Shown here: positions 56,541 through 64,000 of the stretch, piece after piece
Numbering within the stretch: position 1 is the first letter of the stretch
Layout: each line of letters starts with the position of its first letter
Assembly (NCBI GenBank): GCA_016710465.1
Contig: JADJVS010000014.1
Span: forward strand, 1,674,001-1,738,000
DNA: 64,000 nucleotides
Source of the DNA: Sulfuritalea sp.
Lineage (GTDB): Bacteria; Pseudomonadota; Gammaproteobacteria; Burkholderiales; Rhodocyclaceae
Reading direction: 5' to 3'
Made by a program: the position numbers and the translations under genes
Notes under the pieces: generated by a model
Seen by the model: the letters and a program-made list of their open reading frames with translations, nothing else
The model's database searches: none
Told to the model about the DNA's origin: nothing

Positions 56541-57797
56541 TCAGCCGCGCAGGACTTCTCGCGCCGCCGCGACGCCGCTTCTCACCGCGCCTTCCAGCGT
56601 CGCCGGATAGTCGCCGGCGACGTAATCGCCGGCCAGCCAGAGGCCTGGCAGGGCGGTGCGCGTCGAGGGGCGCTTTAAGTTCGGCACGCAGGCGAAGGTG
56701 GCGCGTTTTTCGGTGATGGTCTGTACCTTCAGGGGAAGGGGCAACCCCGGCACGATGCTGGCGATTTCAGCGTGGATCGCCTGTTCCAGTTCTTCGGTCG
56801 GCAGATCCATGTGGCGACCGCGCGCGCTGATCACGGCGGCGATCAGACCGTGCTGGTCGCAGAGCAGGCCGCGGTCGAACAGCCACTGCGAAAGGCCGCC
56901 ATCGACGCCGAGCATGGGCTGGGGGAGGCGCACCGTGGCGGGATAGCTGAAGTAGCTGGTGACAATGGGTTCCCACTCCAGGTGCGCCACGGTGGATGCC
57001 AGCTCGGGCCGCAACGCGCCGAGGTGATAGGGCGCCACGGCCAGCACCATCCGGTCGAAGGGCCCGGCGGCATCGATCCGCCAGGCATCGCCTTCGCGAC
57101 GCAGCTCGGTGATGCGGGTGCCGAAATGTACGCGGCCACCGCGCTGACGGACAAAGTCGGTTGCCGGGCCCGGAAACAGCGCGGTGAGGTCGACCTGCGG
57201 CAGCAGCATGTCGCTGGCTTCGCGCGCGCCGCCCAGGCTGTCGCGCAGCACGTTGGCCAGGACCTGCGCCGAGGCGCGGTCCGCCGGGGTGTTGAGCGCG
57301 GCGATGCACAGCGGTTCCCAGAGGAGTCGGCGCTGGCGAGACGGCGTTTTCTGTTCATCCAGCCAATGCGTGACGCTGCGGTCGGGCGCCACGCGGTAGG
57401 CATTCGCCTGCAGGACGCGCATCAGCCGTATCGCCGCGAGCTTTTCGCGCCAGTCGAGGCCTTGGGCCAGTAGCAGGGCGAATGCGGTGTGCAAGGGCGC
57501 CGGCAGCCTTGGCGCCTGCATCAGAAATTCGCCGGGGAACTCGAAGCGCAATGGCGTGCGCCTCAGCACATGGTCGGGATCGACGCCGACGGCGCGCATC
57601 AGGCGCAGGGTTTCGGTATAGGCGCCGACCAGGATGTGCTGGCCGTTGTCGACCGTGAGATCGCCAAGTTGCGTCGCCCGCGCGCGGCCGCCGGCGAGGC
57701 GCGAGGCCTCGAAGACGTCGACCGCGTGGCCGGCGGCGGCAAGCTCGGTCGCTGCCGCCATGCCGGCATAGCCGGCGCCGACGACGGCGAGCTTCAT
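56541..57797 (-). CDS. hpnE: Hydroxysqualene dehydroxylase HpnE
   Basis: A 418-residue flavoenzyme that reduces hydroxysqualene to squalene, the last step of the HpnC/D/E route. The Rossmann motif VVGAGYAGMAAATELAAAGHAVDVFEA opens the protein. LLWEPLCIAALNTPADRAS and the C-terminal LWLAGDYVAGDYPATLEGAVRSG are typical. It overlaps hpnD by 4 bp. A dispersed repeat copy lies antisense within it (57326-57346), read here as parts of TPSRQRR, yet the local length and motif are normal. Confidence 0.93.
   Translation of the reverse strand: MKLAVVGAGYAGMAAATELAAAGHAVDVFEASRLAGGRARATQLGDLTVDNGQHILVGAYTETLRLMRAVGVDPDHVLRRTPLRFEFPGEFLMQAPRLPAPLHTAFALLLAQGLDWREKLAAIRLMRVLQANAYRVAPDRSVTHWLDEQKTPSRQRRLLWEPLCIAALNTPADRASAQVLANVLRDSLGGAREASDMLLPQVDLTALFPGPATDFVRQRGGRVHFGTRITELRREGDAWRIDAAGPFDRMVLAVAPYHLGALRPELASTVAHLEWEPIVTSYFSYPATVRLPQPMLGVDGGLSQWLFDRGLLCDQHGLIAAVISARGRHMDLPTEELEQAIHAEIASIVPGLPLPLKVQTITEKRATFACVPNLKRPSTRTALPGLWLAGDYVAGDYPATLEGAVRSGVAAAREVLRG
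57326..57346 (+). repeat. Dispersed repeat, copy 14 (antisense in hpnE)
   Basis: GTCGGCGCTGGCG then AGACGGCG, identical in core to copies 2 and 3. It lies on the strand opposite to hpnE. Confidence 0.8.
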
Positions 57798-58627
57798 GCC
57801 GAGAACCAGGTTTTGGCGGCCAGCCAGAGCTTGCGCAGCGGCGGCAGTGAGATGCGCTGGTCGAGCACCCGGTAGTTGTCGCGTTCGATCTCGTCCAGTG
57901 TGGCCTGGTAGATCGCGGCCATGATCAGCCCGGCGCGCTGCGCCTTGCGATCGGCGGCCGGCAGTTGGGCGAATGCCTGGCGGTACAGCTCGCGCGCGCG
58001 TTCGACCTGGAAGGCCATGAGGCGGCTGAAGCTCTCGCCATAGCGGGCGTGCAGCAAGTCGTCTGCGGTGACACCGAAGCGCGTCAGCTCGTCTTGCGGC
58101 AGATACACGCGGCCGCGGCGCGCGTCCTCGCCGATATCGCGGATGATGTTGGTGAGCTGGAAGGCCAGCCCCAGGTCATGGGCATATTTCAGGGTCTGGC
58201 GGTCGCTGTAGCCGAAGATTTCGGCGGCGAGCAGGCCGACCACGCTGGCGACCCGGTAGCAATACAAGTGCAGGGCCTTGAAGTCGGCGTAGCTCGCCTG
58301 TTCCAGGTCCATTTCCATGCCGTCGATGATTTCCTGCAACTGTTCCTGGGGCAGCGAAAACTGTTTCAGCGAGGTGATCAGGGCCTGGGTTACCGGATGC
58401 GTCGGACGCCCCTCGTAGAGCGCCTGCACCTCGCCGCGCCACCAGGCGAGCTTGGTCCGCGCCAGGGCCGCATCGGGGCATTCGTCGACCACGTCGTCGA
58501 CTTCGCGGCAAAAAGCGTAAAGCGCGGTGATGGCCTGGCGCCGCCTGGGTTCGAGGAACAGGAAGCTGTAGTAAAAGCTGGAGCCGCTGGCGGCGGCGCG
58601 CTGCTGGCAGTAGTCGTCGGGGCTCAT
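57794..58627 (-). CDS. hpnD: Presqualene diphosphate synthase HpnD
   Basis: A 277-residue trans-isoprenyl synthase joining two farnesyl diphosphates to presqualene diphosphate. Asp-rich motifs are CREVDDVVDE and QLTNIIRDIGEDARRGRVYLP. It overlaps both hpnC and hpnE by 4 bp, giving an hpnCDE operon. Squalene-hopene cyclase is not in the window. Confidence 0.94.
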   Translation of the reverse strand: MSPDDYCQQRAAASGSSFYYSFLFLEPRRRQAITALYAFCREVDDVVDECPDAALARTKLAWWRGEVQALYEGRPTHPVTQALITSLKQFSLPQEQLQEIIDGMEMDLEQASYADFKALHLYCYRVASVVGLLAAEIFGYSDRQTLKYAHDLGLAFQLTNIIRDIGEDARRGRVYLPQDELTRFGVTADDLLHARYGESFSRLMAFQVERARELYRQAFAQLPAADRKAQRAGLIMAAIYQATLDEIERDNYRVLDQRISLPPLRKLWLAAKTWFSA

Positions 58628-59460
58628 GTGCCGAGCTCCGTCGGGCGCACCAGTGAGCGCCAGATCAGCAGCGGCCAGTCGGGGCCGCTCAGCTTTGGCC
58701 GGCGTGTAAAGACCTCATAGTCGATCGTCTCGATCTTGTCGAGAATGCGCAGGCCCCCGGCAACGATGGCGCGAATCTCCAGCCCGATGCGTCCGGGCAG
58801 ATCCCAGCCTAGCGAGGCGCCGGAGAGCATCAGCGCGCGCGCTCGCTCGACCTGGAAGCGCAGCAGGGCACGAAAGTCGGCGTCGGCGACACGGCGCAGC
58901 ACCGCTTCCTCGCGCACGCCGAAGCGGGCCATGTCGTCGCGGGGCAGGTAGATGCGGCCATTGGCGTTCTTGGCGGCATCGATGCCGACATCCTGCCAGT
59001 GGTTGATCAGTTGCAGCGCGGAGCAGATGGCGTCGGAGCGGACCAGGTTCTCCGTCGTGGCGTGGCCGAACAGGTGCAGCAGCAGGCGGCCCACCGGGTC
59101 GGCGGAACGGCGGCAATAGTCCATCAGTTCGTCGAAGTTCTCGTAACGTTCCTTGTCGATGTCCTGGATGAAGGCATCAAGCAGATCGCGGAACAGTTGC
59201 AGGGGCAAGCCGTGGGCGGCGATGACCGGGCGCAGGCGCAGGAAGATCGGGTGCTGCGTCGGCCGGCCGGATTCGATGGCGTCGAGTTCCGCCTGGTAGC
59301 CGGCGAGCAGCTCGCGGCGCTGCGCGGGGCTGAGGCTGCCCTCGTCGGCGAAATCGTCGGCGCTGCGGGCGAACCAGTAGATCGCCGCCACCGGCTCGCG
59401 CAGGCGCGGGGGCAGCAGGAACGAGGCGACGGGAAAGTTCTCGTAGTGGTCTACAGCCAT
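58624..59460 (-). CDS. hpnC: Hydroxysqualene synthase HpnC
   Basis: A 278-residue squalene/phytoene-synthase homologue converting presqualene diphosphate to hydroxysqualene. Motifs are WFARSADDFADEG and LINHWQDVGIDAAKNANGRIYLP. I chose ATG 59460 because the family starts at about MAVDHYENFPVASFLLP; the longer frame contains translated short repeats. The upstream region carries three copies of a 15-bp repeat. Confidence 0.93.
   Translation of the reverse strand: MAVDHYENFPVASFLLPPRLREPVAAIYWFARSADDFADEGSLSPAQRRELLAGYQAELDAIESGRPTQHPIFLRLRPVIAAHGLPLQLFRDLLDAFIQDIDKERYENFDELMDYCRRSADPVGRLLLHLFGHATTENLVRSDAICSALQLINHWQDVGIDAAKNANGRIYLPRDDMARFGVREEAVLRRVADADFRALLRFQVERARALMLSGASLGWDLPGRIGLEIRAIVAGGLRILDKIETIDYEVFTRRPKLSGPDWPLLIWRSLVRPTELGT
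58876..58896 (+). repeat. Dispersed repeat, copy 15 (antisense in hpnC)
   Basis: GTCGGCGTCGGCG then ACACGGCG, preceded by AAA. The weakest copy, lying in a normal part of HpnC, so it may be chance. Confidence 0.4.
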
Positions 59461-59478
59461 CTCTGGGATCGGGGATCC

Positions 59479-59560
59479 GGAATCAGGGATCAGAATAGTA
59501 CCGCCCCAGGCGGCGATCCAAACACTGATCCCTGATTCCTGAGCTCTGATCCCTGATTCC
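59479..59560. repeat. Three 15-bp inverted/direct repeats upstream of hpnC
   Basis: GGAATCAGGGATCAG at 59479-59493 is the exact inverse of CTGATCCCTGATTCC at 59525-59539, which is repeated exactly at 59546-59560. The outer units can form a hairpin. The set starts 19 bp upstream of the hpnC start codon. Confidence 0.8.
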
Positions 59561-59628
59561 GAAAGCAGGTAAAATTCGCCCTCCACTCGGTGTCGCGACG
59601 TGCCGCAACGCGGCCGGCCGTGACCTGC

Positions 59629-59713
59629 GCCCAGGTGGCGAAATTGGTAGACGCACCAGATTTAGGTTCTGGCGCCGCAAGGCGTGGGGGTTCGAGTCCC
59701 TTCCTGGGCACCA
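59629..59713 (+). tRNA. tRNA-Leu (anticodon UAG)
   Basis: An 85-nt class II tRNA. Acceptor stem GCCCAGG pairs with CCTGGGC, followed by A and an encoded CCA. The anticodon arm is CCAGA-TTTAGGT-TCTGG with anticodon TAG, reading CUA and likely other CUN codons. The long variable arm (CGCCGCAAGGCG) and T arm (GTTCGAGTC) are clear. Confidence 0.96.
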
Positions 59714-59793
59714 GCACGCTGGCGTGGGCGTGAATGTTTTTTTGCCGGTCGCATGGCTGGCGTCTTGATGAACTCTTCGATACGGATACGGAA

Positions 59794-61116
59794 ATGACGG
59801 AAACGGCAACGACGGCGGTGGCGACCGAGACGGTAAGTTCGCTGGAGCGGCGCATCGACATGACGGTGATGCTGGCTGACATCGAGAAGGATGTCGATCA
59901 GCGCCTGAAGCAGATGTCGCGCACGGTAAAGATGGCTGGCTTCCGTCCGGGCAAGGTGCCGATGAAGATGGTCGCCCAGCAGTATGGGTCGCAGGCGCGT
60001 TCCGAAGCGATCGGCGCCGCCGTGGAAAAGACCTACGGCGAAAAGGTGCGCGAGCAGAACCTGCGCGTCGCCGGCTATCCGCGCATCGAGCCGAAGGCCG
60101 ATGCCGTCGAGGGCCAGCTCGGCTTCACCGCGATCTTCGAGGTCTATCCCGAGATCAGCCTGGGTGACGTGTCCGGCGAGGCAATCGAAAAGCCGACGCT
60201 GACGGTGACCGAAGCCGAGGTCGACAAGACCCTGGACGTTCTGCGCAAGCAGCGCACGACCTATAGCGAAACCGAGCGCGCCTCCGAGACTGGCGACCGT
60301 CTGGTGATCGATTTCATCGGTCGCAAGAACGGTGAAGAGTTTCAGGGCGGCAAGGCCAGCGACTATACGGTGATGGTTGGCGGCGGCATGATGCTGCCGG
60401 ATTTCGAGACCCAACTGGTCGGCGTCAAGGCCGGTGACCACAAGAATTTCGATGTCGCCTTTCCCGCCGATTACCAGGCCGCCGAACTGGCCGGCAACAC
60501 CGTTCAGTTCGAGATGACGGTGAAGAAGGTCGAGGCGCCGCAGCTTCCCGAAATCGACGGCGAGTTTGCCAGGCAACTCGGCGTGGCCGATGGCGACACG
60601 ACCAAGATGCGCGCCGAAGTGCGTGCCAACCTGGAGCGTGAAGTCAAGAAGCGCCTGCTGGCCAAGGTCAAGGAACAGGTGATGGATGCCCTGCTCAAGG
60701 TCAATCCGATTGAGGTGCCCAAGGCACTGGCGATGATGGAAGCCGAGCAGATGGCCGAAGCCGCCCGGCGCGACATGGAGCAGCGCGGCATGATGATGAA
60801 GAACATTCCGGTCGAGGCGTCGTGGTTCACCGACCAGGCCGCGCGCCGCGTCAAGCTGGGCCTGCTGCTGGCCGAGCTGGTCAAGGCCGAGGACCTGCAC
60901 GTCAAGCCCGAGCAGGTGCGCGCCATCGTCGACGAGTTCTCCGAGACCTTCGAGGACCCCAAGGAAGTGGTGCGCTGGTACTATTCCCAACCGCAGCGTC
61001 TTGCCGAGGCCGAGGCGCTGGCGCTGGAGAACAACGTGGTCGCTTGGGTTCTCGCCAAAGCCAGGGTATCCGAAGCCCCCATCGCCTTTGATGTACTGAT
61101 GGGTAACGCCGCTTGA
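59794..61116 (+). CDS. tig: Trigger factor
   Basis: A 440-residue ribosome-associated chaperone and peptidyl-prolyl isomerase. The ribosome-binding loop GFRPGKVP is near residue 50, the FKBP-like domain (about 155-245) has GDRLVIDFIGRKNGEEFQGG, and the helical C-terminal arms follow. I chose ATG 59794 because the upstream 20 codons overlap the space after tRNA-Leu and do not look like the family. First gene of the tig-clpP-clpX-lon run. Confidence 0.95.
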   Translation: MTETATTAVATETVSSLERRIDMTVMLADIEKDVDQRLKQMSRTVKMAGFRPGKVPMKMVAQQYGSQARSEAIGAAVEKTYGEKVREQNLRVAGYPRIEPKADAVEGQLGFTAIFEVYPEISLGDVSGEAIEKPTLTVTEAEVDKTLDVLRKQRTTYSETERASETGDRLVIDFIGRKNGEEFQGGKASDYTVMVGGGMMLPDFETQLVGVKAGDHKNFDVAFPADYQAAELAGNTVQFEMTVKKVEAPQLPEIDGEFARQLGVADGDTTKMRAEVRANLEREVKKRLLAKVKEQVMDALLKVNPIEVPKALAMMEAEQMAEAARRDMEQRGMMMKNIPVEASWFTDQAARRVKLGLLLAELVKAEDLHVKPEQVRAIVDEFSETFEDPKEVVRWYYSQPQRLAEAEALALENNVVAWVLAKARVSEAPIAFDVLMGNAA

Positions 61117-61133
61117 TTCTGACGGAGATGTCC

Positions 61134-61802
61134 ATGTACGGTTCGCGACAGTTTGGCGGTGCGCAGGATGCGCCGCGCCCCGAGACGCAGGCCCTGGGCC
61201 TCGTGCCCATGGTCATCGAGACCAGCGGCCGCGGCGAGCGTGCCTATGACATCTATTCGCGCCTGTTGCGCGAGCGGGTGATCTTCCTGGTCGGCCCGGT
61301 GAATGACGCCACGGCCAACCTGGTGGTCGCCCAGTTGTTGTTCCTCGAATCGGAAAACCCCGACAAGGACATCTTCTTCTACATCAACTCGCCGGGCGGC
61401 TCGGTTACCGCCGGCATGGCGATCTACGACACCATGCAGTTCATCAAGCCCAACGTGTCGACGCTGTGCATCGGCCAGGCGGCGAGCATGGGCGCATTCC
61501 TCCTGGCGGCCGGCGAGAAAGGAAAGCGCTTCTGCCTGCCCAACTCGCGCGTCATGATCCATCAGCCGATGGGCGGTTTTCAGGGGCAGGCCTCGGATAT
61601 CGAGATCCACGCCAAGGAAATCCTCTACCTGAAGCAGAAACTCAACGACATGCTGGCCCGGCATACCGGCCAGCCGATCGAGCGCATCGAGCGTGATACC
61701 GACCGCGACAATTTCCTCTCGGCCGACGCGGCGGTGGAGTATGGTCTGGTGGACAAGGTGCTGACCCGTCGGGACGAAGCCGCCGAGTCCGCCAAAGCGT
61801 AA
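61134..61802 (+). CDS. clpP: ATP-dependent Clp protease proteolytic subunit
   Basis: A 222-residue serine protease subunit forming the ClpP tetradecamer. The catalytic S118 lies in GQAASMGAF and H143 in MIHQPMGG, with the Asp in DTDRDNFLSA. I chose ATG 61134 because CGGAG lies 6 bp upstream; the in-frame ATG 61128 would be too close to it. It follows tig by 17 bp and precedes clpX by 24 bp. Confidence 0.96.
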   Translation: MYGSRQFGGAQDAPRPETQALGLVPMVIETSGRGERAYDIYSRLLRERVIFLVGPVNDATANLVVAQLLFLESENPDKDIFFYINSPGGSVTAGMAIYDTMQFIKPNVSTLCIGQAASMGAFLLAAGEKGKRFCLPNSRVMIHQPMGGFQGQASDIEIHAKEILYLKQKLNDMLARHTGQPIERIERDTDRDNFLSADAAVEYGLVDKVLTRRDEAAESAKA

Positions 61803-61826
61803 ACTTTCGCGCCAACGGAGACGAAG

Positions 61827-63095
61827 ATGGCGGAAAAGAAAACCGGCGGTAGCGAGAAGCTGTTGTACTGCTCCTTCTGCGGCAAGAGCCAGCACGAGGT
61901 CAAGAAACTCATCGCCGGTCCCTCGGTCTTCATCTGCGACGAGTGCATCGAGCTGTGCAACGACATCATCCGCGACGAGATCGCGGCGGAGCCGGCGGCG
62001 GGCGGCAAGCGTGAACTGCCGGCACCCAAGGAAATCCGCGACATCCTCGACCAGTACGTGATCGGCCAGGACTCGGCGAAGAAGATCCTTGCCGTCGCGG
62101 TCTATAACCATTACAAGCGCATTCGCCACCAGGACAAGGGCAGCGACGGCGTCGAGCTGGCGAAGAGCAACATCCTGCTGATCGGTCCCACCGGTTCGGG
62201 CAAGACCCTGCTGGCGCAGACCCTGGCGCGCCTGCTCAACGTGCCCTTCGTGATGGCCGATGCGACGACGCTGACGGAAGCCGGCTATGTCGGCGAGGAC
62301 GTCGAGAACATCATCCAGAAGCTGCTGCAGAAATGCGACCATGACGTCGACAAGGCGCAGCAGGGCATTGTCTATATCGACGAGATCGACAAGATCTCGC
62401 GCAAGTCCGACAATCCGTCGATCACCCGCGATGTTTCCGGCGAGGGCGTGCAGCAGGCGCTGCTCAAGCTCATCGAGGGCACCGTGGCGAGCATTCCGCC
62501 GCAGGGCGGGCGCAAGCACCCGAACCAGGACTTCATCCAGATCGACACCACCAACATCCTGTTCGTCTGCGGTGGCGCTTTCGACGGCCTCGACAAGGTG
62601 ATCCGCAACCGTTCCGAAAAGGGCGGTATCGGCTTCGGCGCCGAAGTGCGCAGCCGTGATGCGGGTGGCGTGGACGAGATGCTGAAGCAGGTGGAGCCCG
62701 AGGATCTGATCAAGTTCGGCCTGATTCCCGAACTGATCGGTCGCCTGCCGGTGATCGCCACGCTCAGGGAACTCGACGAGACGGCGCTGATCGAAATCCT
62801 CATCGCGCCGAAGAACGCGCTGATCAAGCAGTACCAGAAACTGTTCTCGATGGAAGGCGTCGAGCTTGAAGTGCGTCCATCGGCGCTGCAGGCGATCGCG
62901 AGGAAGGCCCTGAAGCGCAAGACCGGCGCCCGTGGCTTGCGCTCCATCCTGGAAAACGTGCTGCTCGATACCATGTACGAGCTGCCGACCATGGAAAGCG
63001 TGAGCAAGGTCGTGATCGACGAGAGTACGATAGAAACCGGCGCCCAGCCGCTGATGATCTACGCCGACCAGCCCAAGGTATCGGGTTCGAACTAA
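61827..63095 (+). CDS. clpX: Clp protease ATPase subunit
   Basis: A 422-residue AAA+ unfoldase that feeds ClpP. The N-terminal zinc-binding domain has C15, C18, C37 and C40. Walker A is GPTGSGKTLLAQTLA, Walker B IVYIDEIDKI, the pore loop is GYVGEDV and the ClpP-docking IGF-type loop lies in EKGGIGFGAEV. Length and domain order are standard. Confidence 0.97.
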   Translation: MAEKKTGGSEKLLYCSFCGKSQHEVKKLIAGPSVFICDECIELCNDIIRDEIAAEPAAGGKRELPAPKEIRDILDQYVIGQDSAKKILAVAVYNHYKRIRHQDKGSDGVELAKSNILLIGPTGSGKTLLAQTLARLLNVPFVMADATTLTEAGYVGEDVENIIQKLLQKCDHDVDKAQQGIVYIDEIDKISRKSDNPSITRDVSGEGVQQALLKLIEGTVASIPPQGGRKHPNQDFIQIDTTNILFVCGGAFDGLDKVIRNRSEKGGIGFGAEVRSRDAGGVDEMLKQVEPEDLIKFGLIPELIGRLPVIATLRELDETALIEILIAPKNALIKQYQKLFSMEGVELEVRPSALQAIARKALKRKTGARGLRSILENVLLDTMYELPTMESVSKVVIDESTIETGAQPLMIYADQPKVSGSN

Positions 63096-63105
63096 ACCGA
63101 CAAAG

Positions 63106-63122
63106 GGCGGCAGCAAGCCGCC
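63106..63122 (+). terminator. Hairpin between clpX and lon
   Basis: GGCGGC and GCCGCC form a 6-bp stem around AGCAA, extendable by A-T and G-T pairs. Only TT follows, so it may attenuate rather than fully stop transcription between clpX and lon. Confidence 0.4.
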
Positions 63123-63179
63123 TTGAATCCCCGCCGGCCGCCCCAATCTCCCCGGGGTGACTCATAACCAAAGGACACC

Positions 63180-64000
63180 ATGATGTCTGGCCTGCCTGCC
63201 TCCCCCGTCGAGACCCAATCCCTGCCGCTACTGCCCTTGCGCGACGTGGTCGTATTCCCGCACATGGTGATCCCGCTGTTCGTCGGCCGTCCCAAATCGA
63301 TCAAGGCGCTGGAAATCGCCATGGAATCCGGCAAAAGCATCCTGCTGGTGGCCCAGAAGTCCGCCGCCAAGGACGAGCCGGTGCCCGAGGACATGTACGA
63401 AATCGGCTGCCTTGCCAACATCCTGCAGATGCTCAAACTGCCGGATGGCACGGTCAAGGTGCTGGTCGAGGGCGTGCAGCGCGCCCGCCTGTTGCGGATC
63501 GAGGATCAGCGCGCCCTGTTCGTCGCCGATATTTCGCTGATCCCGGTCGAGGAACGCACCGACAACGAGATCGAGGCCATGCGTCGCACGGTGCTGGCCC
63601 AGTTCGACCAGTACGTCAAGCTGAACAAGAAGATTCCGCCCGAGGTGCTGACCTCGCTGGCCGGCATCGAGGAAGCCGGGCGCCTGGCGGACACCATCGC
63701 CGCGCACCTGCCGCTCAAGCTCGAGCAGAAGCAGGAAGTGCTGGAAGTCTTCGGTGTCACCGAGCGCCTGGAAAAGCTCCTCGGCCAGCTCGAAGCCGAA
63801 CTCGACATCCTGCAGGTCGAAAAGCGCATCCGCGGTCGCGTCAAGCGGCAGATGGAAAAGAGCCAGCGCGAGTATTACCTCAACGAGCAGGTCAAGGCCA
63901 TCCAGAAGGAACTGGGCGAAGGCGAAGACGGCGCCGACATCGACGAGATGGAAAAGAAGATCAAGGCCGCCGGCATGAGCAAGGAAGCCCTGGTCAAGAT
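63180..64000 (+). CDS. lon: ATP-dependent protease Lon (5' part)
   Basis: The first 273 codons of Lon, cut by the window end. The N-terminal LAN domain (LPLLPLRDVVVFPHMVIPLFVGR) and the start of the coiled-coil region (KRQMEKSQREYYLNEQVKAIQKELGE) are clear. The ATPase and Ser-Lys protease domains lie outside. I chose ATG 63180, with AAAGGA 5 bp upstream; a second ATG follows immediately. Confidence 0.96.
   Translation, partial: MMSGLPASPVETQSLPLLPLRDVVVFPHMVIPLFVGRPKSIKALEIAMESGKSILLVAQKSAAKDEPVPEDMYEIGCLANILQMLKLPDGTVKVLVEGVQRARLLRIEDQRALFVADISLIPVEERTDNEIEAMRRTVLAQFDQYVKLNKKIPPEVLTSLAGIEEAGRLADTIAAHLPLKLEQKQEVLEVFGVTERLEKLLGQLEAELDILQVEKRIRGRVKRQMEKSQREYYLNEQVKAIQKELGEGEDGADIDEMEKKIKAAGMSKEALVK

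Noticed and set aside
57326..57346. Relation of the repeat to the Neisseria uptake sequence
   Set aside because: The complement contains GCCGTCT as in GCCGTCTGAA, but most copies do not keep that part and the rest is unrelated.

Overview
The window is GC-rich (roughly two thirds G+C by eye), densely coded bacterial chromosome. The gene set points to a betaproteobacterium, most plausibly of the Rhodocyclales or a nearby order: a phasin, membrane-anchored TAXI binding protein, HpnC/D/E squalene pathway, AlkB-type hydroxylase, MnmH and the tig-clpP-clpX-lon block. That placement is inference from gene content. No phage, complete IS element or CRISPR array is visible.

Layout. 1-8.4 kb: an Fe-S/FAD redox pair, a small unknown gene, phosphoglucomutase, then an HD-GYP protein coupled to a hybrid histidine kinase. 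8.5-13.8 kb: O-acetylhomoserine sulfhydrylase, a secretin-N-like protein and two paralogous secreted hydrolases (one frameshifted) around an orphan TAXI protein. 13.8-19.7 kb: YoaA helicase, an ATP-grasp-like protein and a molybdopterin run mobB-moeA-moaD-moaE. 19.7-31 kb: an accessory stretch with an MntA/HepT-type toxin-antitoxin pair, small secreted proteins, a 1356-residue surface protein with an N-terminal barrel-like region, and a binding protein/hybrid kinase/LuxR regulator set. 31-36 kb: a moaE remnant, phasin, DUF1304 protein, catalase-like protein and ClpB. 36-42.5 kb: a lower-GC histidine kinase, FkbM methyltransferase, AlkB-like hydroxylase, MFS transporter and VapBC-type pair. 42.5-54 kb: acyl-CoA ligase, two class III cyclases (one fused to a hemerythrin-like domain), Tag glycosylase, an ADP-forming acyl-CoA synthetase with GNAT domain, and a LytS/LytR-type system. 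54-64 kb: MnmH, TesA-like esterase, a lone ABC ATPase, hpnCDE, tRNA-Leu, then tig-clpP-clpX-lon, with lon cut by the window end.

The most unusual signal is a short dispersed repeat of about 21 bp, the 13-mer GTCGGCGCTGGCG followed by GCACGGCG, AGACGGCG or GGACGGCG. I count 15 copies, 13 of them on the + strand. Some lie just downstream of stop codons and some lie inside genes. Six sense-strand copies inside unrelated genes (moaE, clpB, MFS, acyl-CoA ligase, tag, lytS-like) are all read in the same frame, giving (K/R/G)-V-G-A-(G/D)-x-T-A, at loops, linkers or termini. I do not recognise it as a described family. It behaves like an uptake-signal-type or REP-like genomic motif.

Functional themes are second-messenger and two-component signalling (five sensor kinases, two cyclases, an HD-GYP protein), molybdenum cofactor synthesis, squalene/hopanoid precursor synthesis and ATP-dependent protein quality control.
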